A stretch of 5,845 nucleotides of DNA, taken from positions 1-5,845 of the forward strand of contig JAUPWK010000048.1 in NCBI GenBank assembly GCA_030916555.1. Reading direction: 5' to 3'. The notes beneath the pieces were generated by a model that saw only the letters and a program-made list of their open reading frames with translations, did not search any database and had not been told where the DNA came from. Made by a program: the position numbers and the translations under genes. Shown here piece by piece: positions 5,289 through 5,845 of the stretch (position 1 is its first letter; the number at the start of each line of letters is the position of its first letter). The stretch comes from Patescibacteria group bacterium. Lineage in GTDB: Bacteria > Patescibacteriota > Patescibacteriia > UBA9934.

Positions 5289-5845
5289 TTAAATGCCTTG
5301 AACAATCTTAGCCACTTCATCGCGCTTTTCCTGCATTGTTTGCTCGTCGACAGCCTCAAGGTTCAACCGAAGCAAAGGTTCCGTATTCGAAGCTCGGACA
5401 TTGAACCAAAAAGTTGGATACGTAACGAGCAAGCCATCAAGTTCAGACTGCTCACCATCAGCGAAGGTAGCTTTTAGTCGGGTGAGAGCGCCAACCTTGT
5501 CTTCAACCTTAAAATTGATCTCGCCAGAATGTGCATATTTACGGAGTGGCGCCACGATCTCCGAAAGTTTCTTGCCTTCGCGTGCCATTTCGGCAAGCAT
5601 GATAAGCATAGTTGCGACCGGAGCCTCATACACGCCCTCAGGCATGCTCATGTAAAAATGGCCCGATGACTCCCCTGCAAACACTGCACCAGACTTCATC
5701 ATCGCCTCTTTAATGAGCGCATGACCAACGCGTGTCACTTCAGGAATTCCACCAGCCTCACGAATCATATCCTCTGTAATCTTGCCCGGACGAATGTCAT
5801 AACAAATTGTCGCTCCAGGGAAACGGCGGAGCATCGCCCTGGCCA
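5289..5845 (-). CDS. phosphomannomutase/phosphoglucomutase, C-terminal part
   Basis: Alpha-D-phosphohexomutase that interconverts the 1- and 6-phosphates of mannose or glucose, supplying sugar nucleotide precursors for cell-surface polysaccharides. Only the last 184 codons are present; the frame stays open to the right edge, so the ATG at 5834 is an internal methionine and not the start. Counting from that methionine, the end of domain III contains VGHALIKEAMMKSGAVFAGE and the sugar-recognition loop GESSGH (54-59), whose Glu and Ser select the sugar hydroxyls in this family. Domain IV holds the phosphate-binding loop VRASNTEPLLRLNLEA (146-161). The catalytic phosphoserine and the metal-binding DGD loop lie outside the window. 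Glucose versus mannose preference cannot be decided, so no symbol is given. The rseP start follows after 21 nt, which suggests co-transcription. Confidence 0.9.
   Translation of the reverse strand, partial: ARAMLRRFPGATICYDIRPGKITEDMIREAGGIPEVTRVGHALIKEAMMKSGAVFAGESSGHFYMSMPEGVYEAPVATMLIMLAEMAREGKKLSEIVAPLRKYAHSGEINFKVEDKVGALTRLKATFADGEQSELDGLLVTYPTFWFNVRASNTEPLLRLNLEAVDEQTMQEKRDEVAKIVQGI

Overview
The window holds a compact run of housekeeping genes, all read from the minus strand. From right to left (5'->3' in the direction of transcription) they are: the C-terminal part of a phosphomannomutase/phosphoglucomutase (5845-5289, cut by the window edge); a site-2 membrane metalloprotease of the RseP type (5267-4182); phenylalanyl-tRNA synthetase alpha (pheS, 4039-2966) and beta (pheT, 2888-498); a 91-residue single-pass membrane protein (479-204); an intrinsic terminator (192-167); and the first 27 codons of the DNA polymerase III alpha subunit (dnaE, 81-1), which runs off the left edge. 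No convincing plus-strand gene, RNA gene, mobile element or CRISPR array was seen.

The organism is clearly bacterial. My best guess is a Patescibacteria/Candidate Phyla Radiation lineage. The reasons are the zinc-ribbon form of PheS, a single-PDZ RseP of 361 residues, the sugar-loop form of the mutase, and a short conserved-looking membrane protein between pheT and dnaE. None of the five visible start codons has a recognisable Shine-Dalgarno sequence. This placement rests on remembered family resemblance and was not tested by a search.

The layout suggests two or three transcription units. The mutase and rseP are 21 nt apart and probably co-transcribed. The 142 nt between rseP and pheS are full of inverted repeats and probably hold a processing or regulatory element. 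pheS, pheT and the small membrane protein follow with gaps of 77 and 18 nt and end at a good intrinsic terminator. dnaE then starts its own unit with an 85-nt leader that contains a small GC-rich hairpin followed by a T-run.

The genes themselves are ordinary: sugar-phosphate interconversion, regulated intramembrane proteolysis, Phe-tRNA charging and DNA replication. The part most worth a second look is the rseP-pheS gap. It contains mutually exclusive hairpins, a 52-codon open frame that overlaps the pheS start, and, in frame just after the rseP stop codon, a peptide that echoes the RseP C-terminus. I found no clearly new system, and these intergenic observations remain hypotheses.
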